A stretch of DNA of 64,000 bases from Bactrocera neohumeralis (lineage: Eukaryota > Arthropoda > Insecta > Diptera > Tephritidae), in NCBI RefSeq assembly GCF_024586455.1, contig NC_065920.1, forward strand, positions 51,182,109-51,246,108, written 5' to 3'. The first letter of the stretch is position 1, and every line of letters begins with the position of its first letter. Shown here piece after piece: positions 21,955 through 34,361 of this stretch. Below the pieces are notes generated by a model. The model ran no database searches and had not been told where the DNA came from. It worked only from the letters and a program-made list of their open reading frames with translations. Both the position numbers and the translations under genes were made by a program.

Positions 21955-23513
21955 TTCTGTTTTATTTTGTTCATGTTTTGAACTTGACCTTGGACCAATT
22001 ATGGTATTTGTTTTTTTTGTGTTTTCCTCATTTGAAAGAGGTTGAATTTGCAGCTCTACATTTAGATTTGTATTTTTATTTCTCTTATATATTATACATT
22101 TTACCAATATTCCTATTGCTATTAATAATATTATTAGTATGTTTATTAATTTATATTATTTGTGTATTTTTAATTCTTCCAACTGGTTTATATTTTTTTC
22201 CTGATTTATTATTATCTCTGAGAAATGTATTACTTTTTCAAACTGTAATGCATCAGTTTCTTTTTCAAGGAAAATATATGTATCTTTCTTCTACAATAAC
22301 TTTTTGGTTTTGGAATGATTTATTTTTTATCACAACTTTACAATTTTAAAAATTTAATAATGCATTTCCTTCGAGTGCAATTTCTCTATTGTCACAGTTT
22401 TGTTTCATTTCTGTTTTATATGCATTTTTAATCAGGATAGTATCGTCTTCGATATCTTCGATCATTGTGTCATTGTTATATTCGTATTTACATTGGTTAA
22501 ACGGACAGGCGTTAATTTCTTTTAAATTTTTGAAATGTGCTCCTTCTGTATATTTATATATTTTGTTTCCTATTGTAATTGCATATTTCTGTTCTCCTAT
22601 CATTTCAAAATGTTGCCTATTAGGTAATGGCGTTATTAGTATTAGATCTGCTTTAATGTGTGTAATTGGTATTTGTATAGCTATGTAAGAGTAATGCGTC
22701 ATCTTTATATGAAAGGAGTCCTGTCGTGTTTTCATTTAAAAATGTCAATATTGAAACTTTCAATTTCTTCTGTTGATAATATACTAGGGTGTAAGTTTAA
22801 GCATCTGATCGGAATAAAGCATGTGTTTTATAATTTTCGATAATTCGTTTGATTTATTTATTTTTTCAAAGGTTTTTAGTATTTCTGTCCTATCGTCTTC
22901 TATGGTTCTTTTTAATGTATTAATGGATTTATTGAAATTGTCATTTATATATACATACATATTTGTTGATTTACCGTCCCTATTATCTAATGATTGTTTC
23001 TCTCTATTATTTCTAAATGTTGTAGTATGTTTTTCCTATCTTCATTGTTCATTGTTCCGAAGAGCCATTTGTATGTAGTCCCTACAATATTAAATAGTCC
23101 TCTGCGTTTTCTGTTATTTCCTATAGGCATTAATGTGTTTATTTTTGCTTTAATAGGCTTTATTTCTTCGTATAATATTTCCCTGTCATTCCTGTTATAT
23201 TGGTTGAAATTATTTTCTAAGTTATTTTCAATTTCATTTATAATCTGCTTAAATTCCCTGGATAATCCATTATATGGATTACTGTTGCGGTTTGATTCAC
23301 TATGTCTATCTCTCTGATTCTTATTTTAGCGTATCCCGATTGGTTTTCAAACTTGTTTATTTGTAGAAGTCCATTGATTGCCGTTATTATCGTTAAGAGT
23401 ATTGTAATTTTCGCCATATTAATCCTGAAATTTAAATTTTCGTTTAACTTGAGTCTTGTATGCTTTTTTAAATGCTTTGAATCTTTAGATATTAAGTGAT
23501 TTCCCTCTTCCAT
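21955..23513 (-). pseudogene. Errantivirus env (E2), nearly full length
   Basis: From 23513 on minus: a signal-peptide-like start (MAKITILLTIITAING), an ectodomain, a basic furin-type site RKRR followed by GLFNIVGTTYKWLFGT, which is the fusion-peptide-like region of gypsy-type/baculovirus-F-like envelopes, then a central domain (22735-22346) and a transmembrane segment with cytoplasmic tail (about 22150-21955). Several frame changes occur, so no full protein is made. The upstream neighbour is not integrase but a protease fragment: pol is missing. Confidence 0.8.
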
Positions 23514-23514
23514 T

Positions 23515-24280
23515 TCGGATTACAAACATTTTCGTTGATCAAACTGAACTCTGCTCCAGTGTCAATGATGAAATATAATTTTCTTATGTGTGTATCTATT
23601 ATTATATAGGGTAATTGTTTTGTGGTTCCCACTGAAAATTTGTATTTGCATTGCCAATATCCATAGGTTCTGGTTTATTGCGATTTGATATTACGGACCG
23701 ATTATAATTTCCTGATTGGTTGTAATTCTGCGTTTGATTCCCGTCTCTTTGTTGATTAAAGTTTCTCTGTGGGTTGAAATTTCCCTGTTGGTTATAATTT
23801 GTGTTTGTTGTCTGGTTTGACATTCTAGTTTGGCTTGATCCGTTGCCACTGTTATAGTTATTACCTACATTCCTTGGGACATAGCCACCGTTATACCTGT
23901 TTTGTGGCATATAATTCTTATATCTATTATAACTACTGTTATAAGTGGGGATATTATTTATATTTTGGTTGGGTCTGGAAAATGTTCTATTGTTAACGTT
24001 ATCGCTAAAATTAGTCCTACGATAGCTATTTGGGTTATGATTTTTCTTTTGTTGCCCTTGCGCCGTGAAGCCTTGCTGTCTAGCTTCTAATATTATTTTG
24101 TATGCCTCTTCTAGACTATCCGGGTCTCTTGATATAATCATAGTTTTTGTGGGTTCTGGGAGATGTTCCCTAAATGATTTCAGTGCCATCCTATTAACTT
24201 CATTCGTTGAGAAATTTAAATCATTATGCGCTAATATTCTATTATGTAGTTTATTCCTAATTTTATTTATTTTAAAATAA
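23515..24280 (-). pseudogene. Errantivirus gag C-terminus plus protease start (E2)
   Basis: Minus strand 24280-23602 carries the end of the capsid (RDPDSLEEAYKIIL) and a long Asn/Gln/Gly/Arg-rich nucleocapsid-like tail ending PEPMDIGNAN. It then runs into a protease start with FIIDTGAEFSLI, holding the catalytic D-T-G. After about 45 protease codons the sequence passes into env. The N-terminal ~200 residues of gag are also missing; the leader begins near 24300. Confidence 0.75.
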
Positions 24281-24580
24281 TAATTTTCAATTGTTGAGTT
24301 CCCGCTGTTGATGATTTTGTTTTTATTAATGTTGCTGCTGCTGCTGTTGTTACCTTTATTTACATAGGTTTACTAATTCCCACTCTGTTTGTATTTTGTT
24401 TTATTACGCGTTTTTAACGCTGTTGATGATGTTGGTTTTATTATTGTTGCTGTTGTTATTATAATTATAATTAATTTTAATTCCCATTTATTTTATTTTA
24501 TTACGCGTTTTGCACCTTATTGGTTAATAACTTGGTTTACTTATTTGTGAATTCTTGACTTGTGAATCCTCGTCGCCAGT
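24281..24580 (-). other. E2 leader with GTT/GCT-rich duplication and primer-binding site
   Basis: A roughly 116-bp direct duplication (GCTGTTGATGAT...TTATTACGCGTTTT at 24303 and 24419) fills the leader. Next to the LTR the minus strand reads TGGCGACGAGGATTCAC, taken as the primer-binding site. Confidence 0.55.
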
Positions 24581-24797
24581 TTTGGTGCAATAAAAACTCA
24601 AGCTTCTTTGCTTGGATCTTTATTTCAACTACACTTGATCTTATTTCTTACATTTACTGTAGTGTGCTCGCGTTCCACGAATCTTATTCTGCACAACAGA
24701 TAGTGCAGACGCTGACCATGCACTTTCTGGTGCATTTCGGTCACACGTGCCGGAAGTTGTAAGTCGATACTTATTCATGTAACAAGTGTTAACTCTT
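24581..24797 (-). repeat. LTR shared by errantivirus E2 and E3
   Basis: Its right edge ends GTGTTAACT, directly followed on plus by CTTCCCCTCTTAAAT, the complement of a polypurine tract that belongs to E3 on the right. Its left edge adjoins the E2 primer-binding site. One LTR therefore serves as 3' LTR of E3 and 5' LTR of E2, giving an internal-LTR-internal structure. Confidence 0.65.
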
Positions 24798-24880
24798 CCC
24801 CTCTTAAATAGATTGTCCCCAATCGTTGTTGCTCGTAGGGTGTTCCATTGTTATTTGTAAAAAAGGACCTTTCCGCACGT

Positions 24881-25686
24881 TTACTCTACACTAGATTCAG
24901 GTGACAAATATACTTTCTGACGATGTTTATATAAAAATGCTATCATAACGATTATAATTATGACAATTATTATTACATCAGAACTCAAGCTAATTACTGA
25001 GGAACTGCCGCTTTTATTTAACAAAAATTCAATATTATTTTCATGTTGGAGTTGTTTCACATATAAGGTTTCCAGTCTTAATTCTTTGTTAGTAAAATTT
25101 GTATTTTCTTTAATTTTTGTTATTACATTCGGTAATACAATGGATTCATATACTTCCCTTTTTACATTCATATATGATCTGTTAAATACACTGATATCAC
25201 AATTTTTAAATTTTATTAAAAAAGTTCCTCTTTGTTTAATATTTTGTCTGTTATAGTTTTGTATAATTTTTGATTGAAAATTTTTAAATATTAATGTGCC
25301 TGATAGCACTTCATTTACAGATTGCTCATTACAAATTCTGAGCTTACGAGCTGCTTCTTCAAATTTTAATATATTTGTTAAACATTGATCCTTCTCTTTA
25401 ATTAAATTTTTCTCCAGATTATCCTTAATTTCTACATTGTAGTTACATATCTTTAATCTTCATCTACTAATACATCGTATTTGTCTAAAACCAATGATTT
25501 ATTGTTTATATTGGAAAGGGGTTCAATTTTGATTTGGGATAGGACGCTGTTGGAATATTGGGGTATGAGGACGGTTCTTATGATCGTGTTATCCTGGAAA
25601 AGTACTGCTGTTTTTATGTGGCTATAGCTTTCAAAATCGGTAATGAGATTTACTTTTGTAGATGTTTTCTGAGAGGTTTCCCTCAT
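24881..25686 (-). pseudogene. Errantivirus env (E3), partial
   Basis: 25686-25453 encodes an N-terminal env part (INNKSLVLDKYDVLVDED) and 25309-24881 the C-terminal part with FLLNKSGSSSVISLSSDVIIIVIIIIV, a transmembrane anchor (quoted in part), and a short tail. No furin-type site or fusion region is visible, so the middle is deleted. Immediately upstream (minus) lies protease sequence, with no RT, RNase H or integrase in between. Confidence 0.7.
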
Positions 25687-25739
25687 CTACATACATTAAT
25701 TGCGTTCACTCGCTATGAGGGGAGCTGTTTGAGGTGAAC

Positions 25740-27100
25740 CTTAAAGCCGTTACTTAAAGTCATGTAATTTTCGCCAGTGTATATAATGGCTTAAAGTTCC
25801 CGAAGGGTATCATTCCCTAGAATACCGTCAAATGTTTTGAGAAGTGGCATTAGATAGAATTTAATTTTATCATTAAAGTTAAAAAGTTGAACATAAGTAT
25901 GTTCGCTGATTTCTAAATTTCCCGCCATAGATTTTGCAAAAAAGAAATTGTCGTTTTGGATTCTTTTTTTTTGCCAGCTCTTGCTTAACATAAGTTTTAC
26001 TGGAACCTGTATCCACTAAAAATTTTAAAATTCTGCCGCTCTCCGCCTTTACTTCGAAGGGGGGGAGCGAAGAGCCAATTATTCTAAAAAATGGATATCG
26101 CTTGGTTCACTAAATTGTCCATCTTCCTGTGAAGCTGTGTCAATGTGAAATGTTGGTTGCTCTTTCCTTCGCTGTTCATTCGGAAATTGTTGTGGCCTTT
26201 TGCCAAAGTGCTCACTTCCTTGGGGTCTGTTTATATAGTTAACGCAACGAGAGTGTATGCTCGGGTCGACGTCCATGAGCTCTGGACGTGGCTGCGGTTT
26301 CGGAGGTCTTGAGGGGTTATTATCGTAGTGAAAATTGTTATATTGTTGTTGTTTTGGTTGCCAAGTTGTCCGCTGTGGTTGGGGTAAATGCGTTAGCTGG
26401 GGGTAAAATTGATACCTTTGTGGCTGTGGAAAATTCCTTCTTGGAGGTAAGGGTGGAAGCTGTACTAGTTTTTTTATTGTACGCATGGTTCATACGAAAG
26501 TTTTGGTTCTATAGTTTTAAACAGATGAAGAGCCTACAGCAGGTCTGCCGGCTATCGTATTTCTAATAGTCTAGGTAAATTCCCGTTAAGCGCTCTTATA
26601 AAAGTATCTAATGCTTTGTCTCTATACGCTAGCGTCAGCATGCATATCGAGACAACCTAATTTATTTAGTATCAATGAAAGGTGGCTATACACCTGTTGA
26701 TAGAAATCTGAAACTGTTCTATTTCCTTGGACCAATTCATTCATTCATTTGGTATTCTAATGTTGACAAGTCGAGCTTGTCACCGTAGTGCTTAATTAGA
26801 CATTTGGAAATTGATTGCCAATCAAGTGGCGTATGTATGGTATGCTTCCAATGCCGCATCGGCATTGCCTATTATTTTGTTCCGTATTACGCTTAAAATT
26901 CCGTAATACTTCGGTGTCCCCTTTTGAGGTTCATATATAAGTAGCTAAAACCCGATCTATGCTTTTTTCCACGAGTTGAATTCTCCTGGATTGCCAGAGA
27001 ATTCCTTTAGACATTTTACGATGTCAGGTATCCTATCCAATTCGCCTAAGTGGTTCCTATGTTCTATGTCTATTGTTTGGGCCGTAATGTCGGTTGCCAT
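25740..27100 (-). pseudogene. Errantivirus gag and protease (E3), broken
   Basis: Gag begins at the ATG at 27100 with a capsid motif EFSGNPGEFNSWKK, continues through MNELVQGNRTVSDFYQQVYSHL (near 26750-26690, read in part), and ends with a Pro/Gln/Arg-rich tail containing PELMDVDPSIHSR (26486-26079). Protease follows: VDTGSSKTYVK near 26000, then after a frameshift FYLMPLLKTFDGILGNDTLREL (to 25791). Many stops interrupt the capsid part. Reading continues a few codons into the RT start, then switches to env near 25690. Confidence 0.75.
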
Positions 27101-27428
27101 TGCATTTGACTTTTTTCAACAAAACTTTTTAGCATTTTGTTCTTATTGTATTTGTTTTTGTAACTTATTTTGAAGTTGTTGCAATTTTAAGCTTCAATAG
27201 CAGCTTTACACTTTTAAAGTCACTTTTTTTCATCTAGTTTTCACTAATTTAGACACTTATATTTTCCAGAATTCATTCTATTACATTAATTTTCCATATC
27301 CAGTTGTTTTTCTGTCTTTTCACTTTGTTGATCTTGCTGATTTGTATTTATATCTTCTTCTTTCAACACTTTTTGATTTAATTTATTTTTTGTTTGTTTC
27401 TGTTCATTCCACTCACGAATAGAGCTGG
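27101..27428 (-). other. Leader-like sequence between E3 gag and hAT-1
   Basis: AT-rich, no open frame, no primer-binding site or LTR recognised. E3 appears to have lost its 5' LTR here. Confidence 0.4.
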
Positions 27429-29669
27429 CTAGCAACTAGTGCTTCCCGTTTGCTTTATGCTATATTTCGTTAAATCTTCTTTACAGGTCTCATAGTTGTC
27501 ATGAATGAAAATTATTTTATTCACATTGTGAGGACTCAGCGGAGATCTTTTATTTGTTAAGGTGAGATCAGCAATAGAGAACACACGCTCACTTGGTGTG
27601 CTGGATGCAGGAATGCATAAAACTTTCACTGCTAATGTAGATAATAAGGGCATCGCCGTTGCCTTTTCCTTCCAAAAAGTTAAAACATGATGATGATATA
27701 CTTAATAATAAATGACATTCCGCTTCTAAACTCATATTTTTCGAACTTGTAGAGTGCTTTTGGGCAAGTTTTAATATTTTACTGGCAGATGGAGATTGAT
27801 TATTATTCTGGTCGTCGATTATTTGTTCAGTATCACCAACTAGGTCTTTGTACATTTTTATTAAAAACTCCTTTTTTGTAAAACATTTTTGCGAACAATA
27901 TTTCAAAACACAATCCAATGCGCTGAATCGCGGAGCCAGTAAAGCGGCACAAACTAATATGTCAGTAACAGGAAATCTATAGTCTAATTTGCTTTTTATA
28001 TTAAATTTCAATTGCTCAATTAGAGTTAAGTTCATGTTTTTTTCTGTCAGATCACTATCATCATGCTCTAAAATTGACATAATCTCAGTTCTAATAATCA
28101 ATGCCAGAGATATTGACGGATATGAATCGCCCGAAAGGATGCTCACAGCTTCTTTGAATTTTTGTAAAAAATCTTTTAAGTTATATAAAAGCTGTGCCTC
28201 CTTTTCTAGTAATATTAAATCATTTTTCTTGTTTGCTGAGAGTAATTTATTTATTGTCGTCCTTTGACAGCCAACACTGTCTAGCATGGCTAAAACGCTG
28301 TGCCACCTAATAATTATGAATTAAATAATAAAATTAAAACAAAAAGTTTTTGAAAAATGTACTTAAAACAAAATATGTAGTGAACATGGTCAATGAAAAA
28401 TTTATTTATATTCCAAATTTACCTAGTTGGGACCGAGTTTTTAAGCGTGACGTTTCGTTTGTCTACCAAACTACCTCGTAAGTCCTCCAGATTATTTATA
28501 TTTATGTAAGATTCTAAAGGAACATCATCTAGCGGACCAAATTCGTCATCGTAATTTACCCATGCGTCATCTTCGGATGCAAGGAGTTCTTCCAAATTAT
28601 CTATCTTTGATAAAACTTCTTTTTGTAGGTCATCAGCATGACATCTTAAAACATGAGTCTTGAAACGTAAGGCACTTACAATGCTTTTGCATTTTACAAT
28701 TAAAGTTTTTAATTCCGGGACGGAATTGTAGCCATCTACATTCAGTAAGTTATATAGGCCATGTCCAAGGCAGAAATTGTTGTTAATACACCCTAAACCA
28801 ATGGCTTTTTTGATGTTACTTCCTTGATCAGTAACTATGAAATTAGATCCCAATTGTAGTTTAAACATATTTGTTATTTCTTCGAGTTCACTTAAAATAT
28901 TATTTGCTGTGTGAGATTTTGAAATATATTTTGTTTCTAACGTTAAGTGTTTCATTTCAAAACTCTTTGTCAGATAATGAAACGTAAAAGTGATATAACT
29001 TCTTCTTCGGAAGTTATCCGTCCACAAATCGAATGTTAATGCGAAATGTTTTTGTCCGGATATTTTACTCATATACATATGTACATCATCCAATGCTGTT
29101 GTTGATAGGGTTTTGTAGTGTGGAATATCATCATCAGCAACTACAACTTTGTATTTTTTAAGGAAGTCTTTCATTCCATTATGAGAAATTATATGGAAAG
29201 GAAGCAAATCTCTTGCCATCCACAACGCTAGGTCTCTTCCCAGCACCCATTTTTTATCTACTATAGACCTTTCCTGCCCACTTTTATGGAAAAAACTGGT
29301 TACTGATCCACTTGTTGTCCATGAAGTACTCTGAGAATAAATTTCGCGTACATTGTGTTCATTTTTTAAATGACGCGCTCAGTTTCCTGTTGAGCAGTTT
29401 TTACTAAATGATAGAATCTGAGCACTAGAAAAAATGCAAAAACTTTTTTGTGTAATAAAAACTATATACTGCACTCGTTACCATGCAAAAAGTAATGATG
29501 GGGCGTCCTTTTTCTGTTTTTCCAAACATAGATTACAAAAAACCTTTTCCTCGTCAACAATGTTTTTATTATCTACCATCAAAACTCCAAAATAGTTCCA
29601 TAGTTTACTCTTACAATTTCCATTCAACCGCTGAAGTTTTATTGAATAATCTTTCACTGACTTATCCAT
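27429..29669 (-). pseudogene. hAT transposase 1 with an intact intron
   Basis: The N-terminal exon (29669-29478) has a BED-type finger start (SKLWNYFGVL, FCNLCLEKQ) that continues with HLKNEH in the next exon. The catalytic region (29246-28424) has ITFTFHYL and FIVTDQGSNIKKAIGL (the D of DxG). An intron 28422-28307 (GT-AG, 116 bp) splits the conserved TRW motif: PTR at the end of one exon, WHSVLAML at the start of the next. The C-terminus holds PASSTPSERVFSIADL, the hAT dimerisation motif (27600). A frameshift lies near 27640. I did not find its terminal repeats. Confidence 0.8.
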
Positions 29670-29689
29670 CTGTTAATTGTAAGAAATTA

Positions 29690-30400
29690 TTAATTTTTTG
29701 CTAATACACTTCATTAACAAACTTACCTTGAATGCTAATATCAGGGTTGCCGCGAATCACATTTTTATTTTACCAAATCCCTTGAAAAAATTTACCAAAT
29801 TAAAAAAAAAAGTACCAAACTTTTTTTTACAAATTTTATTTGTAAAAAATAAAAGAAACACATTTACTTTTTTTTTAAGCGTTTTTTTATTTACAAAATA
29901 AATAATTAAAAAAATTAAAAGTATTTCAAATAAACTTCAGTTCTTGTTTCTCTTAAAATTAATATAAAAAAAAGATATAACAAATATCACTTCGTGTTTC
30001 TCTTAACATTAATGACAAAAAATTGGTCATAAAATAACTTCTTGTTTCTTTGAATGAAATAAATTTAGTTATTGTTAACAATCGTTAAATGAGCTTGAAG
30101 GCCATACGAATTTTAGGAAAGTTCAAAAATTCATCAACAAACAAAGAGATCACCACATCTCCTCAGTAGCTATAACTTCGACCTCTTTGATTGTTGATGA
30201 TTTTTCGATTTTTCCAAAAATTCTAATGGCATTCAAGCTCATTTAACGTTTGTTAACAATAACAAGTTATTTGACAAGCCAGAAAAAACCAAAAACATTG
30301 AAATAAACTTAGTTTTAGGATCAAAGTTGGTTGATCAAAATAAATACATATTCATATGTATTTTTACATTTGACAAAATTAATCAATCAAATATCAAATT
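29690..30400. other. AT-rich spacer containing a long hairpin
   Basis: No coding sequence. Homopolymer A/T tracts (29780-29900), a repeated CTT(C)GTGTTTCTCTTAA(C/A)ATTAAT word (about 29940 and 29992), and the hairpin listed next. Confidence 0.6.
30068..30263. repeat. Long imperfect inverted repeat (82-bp arms)
   Basis: GTTATTGTTAACAATCGTTAA at 30068 pairs with TTAACGTTTGTTAACAATAAC at 30243, and the pairing continues inward through ATGAGCTTGAA / TTCAAGCTCAT and ATTTTTGATG-type words to about 30149 and 30183. The loop is about 33 bases. No flanking duplication is obvious. Confidence 0.85.
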
Positions 30401-32311
30401 TCATTTAAAGTAATGTTTAGCTGCCCACACATAATTTGCTTCATTTTGAGAATTAGCAAGTTCTTTTGCAAGCATTATGTTATTTATGGTTTTATATGAC
30501 AATTTATTTCTTGTTTTCGATTTAATTAAAGACAAATCGGAAAACTTCCGTTCGGCAGCTGCTGAGCTGTGGGGTAAAGTCATCAAATTATATACAAAAT
30601 TTGTGAGATCTTGGAAGCATGCTTCTTCCATTCCATTTTTAAAAACTGAAATTTTTTCCCAAAAATCTAGAATATTCATTTCCGTGTTCAATTCCAAGTT
30701 GGTAAGCCTTAATAATTTCCACTGGCTAACTATAATCGCTGGTTGCCAAACCTGGGAAGTTTTTTAATAATGGTTCAATCGATAGTTCAGAGTTGAATAA
30801 AACTTTACCGGGTGTTATTATTACTAAATTTTCAACATCTTCTCTTGAAAAGTCGAATCGTTGCTTAATTTGTTTTAAGAGCTCTAAGTAAAATTTGAGA
30901 ACATTTCTTTTTATTCTTACTTTCTGAAAATCAGTCAATTTACTTTTTTTCAAATAGTCTTCTGCTTTGGAACCAATAAAAACATTTTCTATTTGAACAT
31001 AATTTCCTTCGTCTAATAAATCAATATTATTCAAAGATTTCAAATTTCGAACATATGCGTTTGACATAAAATTGACCAATATTAATTTAAAATTGGATTC
31101 CAAATGCAAATGTAAGTATGGCAATCTAACCTTTTCTGATTGAAATTCTTTATTCATATCATTGATAATTTTCAGAATGTAGGATAAAAAAAGAAAGTAT
31201 ACCTTTACATCGGGCTCATTCATTTGCAATGCCAAGCCTGAAGCTTTAGTACCGTTCACTTCTAACACACGATCAAGAAAATATAAATATAGTGGAAGCC
31301 ATTGTTCAACAATTCTATTAATAACCTGCTCCAAGGCAAGCCATCTTGTTAAAGAAACGCCTAATATTTTGTGGGGCTCCACCTGACAATATTCTTGAAA
31401 TTCCTTCAATTCTTCGATTCTTTTCGGGCTATGAGAAAAAAAACTGTATATAGAGCGACAAAGTTGTTCGATTTGATGCGGCAACTGTTTACACGCGTAA
31501 GCTGAACATAAAGATCTACGTCCGACTTGAACTTTTCTTTTAGGCTATTCAATTCTCCGGCCATTACATTTGCCCCATCGGTTGTTAGTCCGATAACATT
31601 TTTAAGAGGAATATTTCGTTGCATAAAGAATTTTTTAATATCTAAGTAGATGGAATTCGCATCGCAATACTTTAATTCTATTAAACCTAAAAATTTGTCA
31701 TGAACACTTCTTGAAAATTTGTCAAAAAATCGAACAATTAAAATTAAGCATTTTTTTGTCGAAACATCCGTGGTTTCATCCACAATCAGAGAAAATTTGT
31801 TCGTTCTTAATTTTTCGGTAACTTCTTCACATGACCTCTTACCCAACTGATCCACCAATTCTGTGGCTTTTGTTCGGCCGCAATGAAGCTGCTGTGCAAT
31901 TCGAGAGTCCGGACAGCACTCTTTTAACAGTTTCGGTAAGAAATCCATAAGTAAAAATGGCAAATTGTGGCAAATAAGAAACATAACCATAGTTAACTCC
32001 GCATGATGTACTTGCTTAGACATTTGTTGATGTTCTTCATCCAAAAACTTGTCCATTTAGATTTGATGTTTTTTTTTCTGTTCGTTTTGTTTGTGGATTG
32101 GAAAAACATTATGTTTTTTTTTAAATGATAAATGGTTTGACAGCTTCTTATCACAAGCTATGCAATAGCTACACCCATCTTTATTCCGCAACCAAGAAAA
32201 TCTCGATAGCCAGTCATCTCGGAATTTTCTCCAAGTTTGTTTTACGGGATGTGCAGAGAGGAGTTCAAGAATGGATATATCAGAATCTAAAAACCTAGCT
32301 GAAGAAGACAA
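30401..32311 (-). pseudogene. hAT transposase 2 (long form), three disabling changes
   Basis: N-terminal zinc-finger-like part (32311-32057: CSYCIACDKKLSNH...KKH), then FSLIVDETTDVSTKK, the first catalytic Asp region, and NVIGLTTDGANVM with the second. LTRWLALEQV near 31350 follows, then the C-terminal dimerisation motif PHSSAAAERKFSDLS at about 30550. An in-frame TAG at 32057-32059 splits the finger from the catalytic part, and frameshifts occur near 31480 and 30735. The length and the VDETTD motif fit the hAT group that gave rise to ZBED/SCAND3-like proteins. It abuts the truncated LINE on the right. Confidence 0.85.
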
Positions 32312-32447
32312 GTTCGAGGGAGGCAGGTAAGGGGAGGAAAGAACGGACAGTTTGCTGAAGGAAAATTCAGGAGAAAAACTGGAATCCGAGGAAACGTTGG
32401 AAAAGTGAAGCGCAAGTTCTAAGGCTATATCTTGCGGATATAGAAGA

Positions 32448-33070
32448 TTACCACGAGGAGAATTGAGGAGAGAAATCGGAGAAAAGGAGGTTAAACCAGA
32501 TCCTTATGTCAGCCCAGATCTTTTTTGGGTTAGAAGAGGAATTGATTTCGCTAGTGAACTTTTGAAAACAGAGAACTTTAGCAGCTTTCGCCTTACGACG
32601 AAAAATCGCATTAGATTTTTTGATTTGCATTAAGTTAGCATTTGAACAAGTGCGCGCAGGTTTGGCTGATTTAGAGGAGGACTGAGGAATGGAATAATTG
32701 ACTGCAGAACGGATAATTTTTTGAATACGTGAGGGCTCCTGATGCGACATTGGACGAAATGGGGAAAAGACGGGAATGAAATTCAAAGAATCTCTATGGA
32801 GAGGGAGGAGATGTTTGAAGGAGTAGGGGGGAGGGTGTTATGTGGTACTTTTCTGTTGATCAGAATGGCTATTCCCTATTTGCTGGTGGTATTGCTGGGG
32901 AGGTTATATAAATAACCTATATATGCCTTAGGGGTATGAGCTACAATATTGTTGGCAAGATGAGTTTTATTTAATAATATTGCTGAGGGGTTGAATGTTT
33001 TAATTAAAAGTTCGAGTTCGATGTAATTATTTAAGTATCCGTTGATATTCCACTGAAGCATGGATAACAT
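32448..33070 (-). pseudogene. I-like LINE ORF2 start (endonuclease and linker)
   Basis: MLSMLQWNINGYLNN at 33070 is the start of the APE-type endonuclease (N of WNING is a metal-binding residue). After about 60 residues the frame breaks, and 32786-32448 carries the linker between endonuclease and RT (FRRKAKAAKVLCFQKFTSEI, KKIWADI). RT and RNase H are missing: the element ends near 32320 at the hAT. The same endonuclease start recurs at 39198. Confidence 0.75.
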
Positions 33071-33173
33071 GGATAGAAAAATAAAGAAAAAGTAATAATG
33101 TGAGGTTATGGGAATTTATTGTTCCATCAACGAGGGTGACGGAGATGAAAGGGAGGAGGAGGTTGGATAGGTG

Positions 33174-34361
33174 TTATGAGCAAGAGGAGAGATGGCAAAA
33201 GATGCCAGGGGAGTTAAGGTGTGTGAGGAGGGCGATGAGATGTGAGAAAGTGGAGAGAAAGATGGGGGAAGAATTCAAGGGTGGGGGGTATAGAAGAGGG
33301 GAGTTCTTTGAAGTTTCTGGAAGTTCTATGTGATGCAATGGATTGTTGGTGGAGGATGAATCGTTGTTAGCTTTTGTTGTTGTTGCGTTATTATTGAGGT
33401 TAGAATTTTTTGATATTGAAGTATTATCTTTGTTATTAGGATTTTTTGAGTTTGTATTTATATCGCTGTTAGTTTGCATTTTTGCCACGTTGGCGAAGGA
33501 GAAGGGGGAAGGGGTGGAAGGAAGTTGATTTTTATACATGGTAATGGCGTCCCGCATGGTGCATTTGTGAATAATTTTAATCTTTAATATTTCTTTCGAT
33601 TGAATAAATTTAGGGCAAGCATTTGAGGACGAGGGGTGTTCACCTGCGCAGTAAACTCTGGTGCAATCAGAAGGTGGAGAGTGGTTAGGAGGAAGGTTGC
33701 AAATGCCACAGGAAGGAGATTTATCGCAGTGTTTAGCGATGTGTCCTAATAGCTGACAAGTTTTGCAGCGCATAGGATTAGGGTAGTACGGACGGACATC
33801 TAGGGTTCTCCAGGCTACTTCAATTCTGTTAGGAAGTGTATATTTATTGAATGTTAATAATACGGCACCAGTAGGTACACGAACGCCTTTAACCATTTTG
33901 CTAAACTTATGGACTGCGGAGACACCTTGTTCCTTGAGACCTTCAATTATTTCATCGTCGCTAAGTTGGCAAATATAGGGGGCATAAATTGTGCCCTTGA
34001 CTGAGTTAAGGGTGCTGTGAAGAGCGACTTCAACAGCACCTGCACCGGGTAGATTCTTAGTGAAAAGGAATTTATCAGCAATTTTTTGATTTTTTACAAG
34101 GAGGAGTAGGCTGCCATCGCGAAGTGACGAGATGTTGTTAATATCTTTACTGATAGATTGAATACCTTTATAAATCGCGAAGCAGGAGATGGATGTAATA
34201 GGTTTACTTGCATCCCGCGAGGATATTTGGGGTCATCCTTCTTTGTTATGGGGAGTTCCGGAAATTCCAACGTTGATTGTTCAGGCTTTTTTTTTAGTCT
34301 TCTGGGCTGAGGATAATAGGGCAAACCTATTATCATCCAGATTGTTGGCCCCAGGGGGCAT
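33174..34361 (-). pseudogene. I-like LINE ORF1, second copy
   Basis: Starts at the ATG at 34361 with DDNRFALLSS. An RRM-like middle follows, then knuckles CKTCQLLGHIAKHC, CGICNLPPNHSPPSDC and a third starting CAGEHPSSSNAC. A Ser/Asn-rich tail ends at 33174. A frame change occurs near 33900. It is clearly related to the ORF1 copies at 11658-12737 and 39258-40653. The 5' end adjoins provirus B (TSD at 34382). Confidence 0.8.

Noticed and set aside
21948..23317. Series of membrane-like open frames on plus
   Set aside because: They mirror the AT-rich E2 env on minus, where the cleavage site and fusion region can be read.
33100..33333. Arg/Glu-rich open frame on plus
   Set aside because: Low-complexity purine-rich strand opposite the Pro/Ser-rich tail of LINE ORF1.
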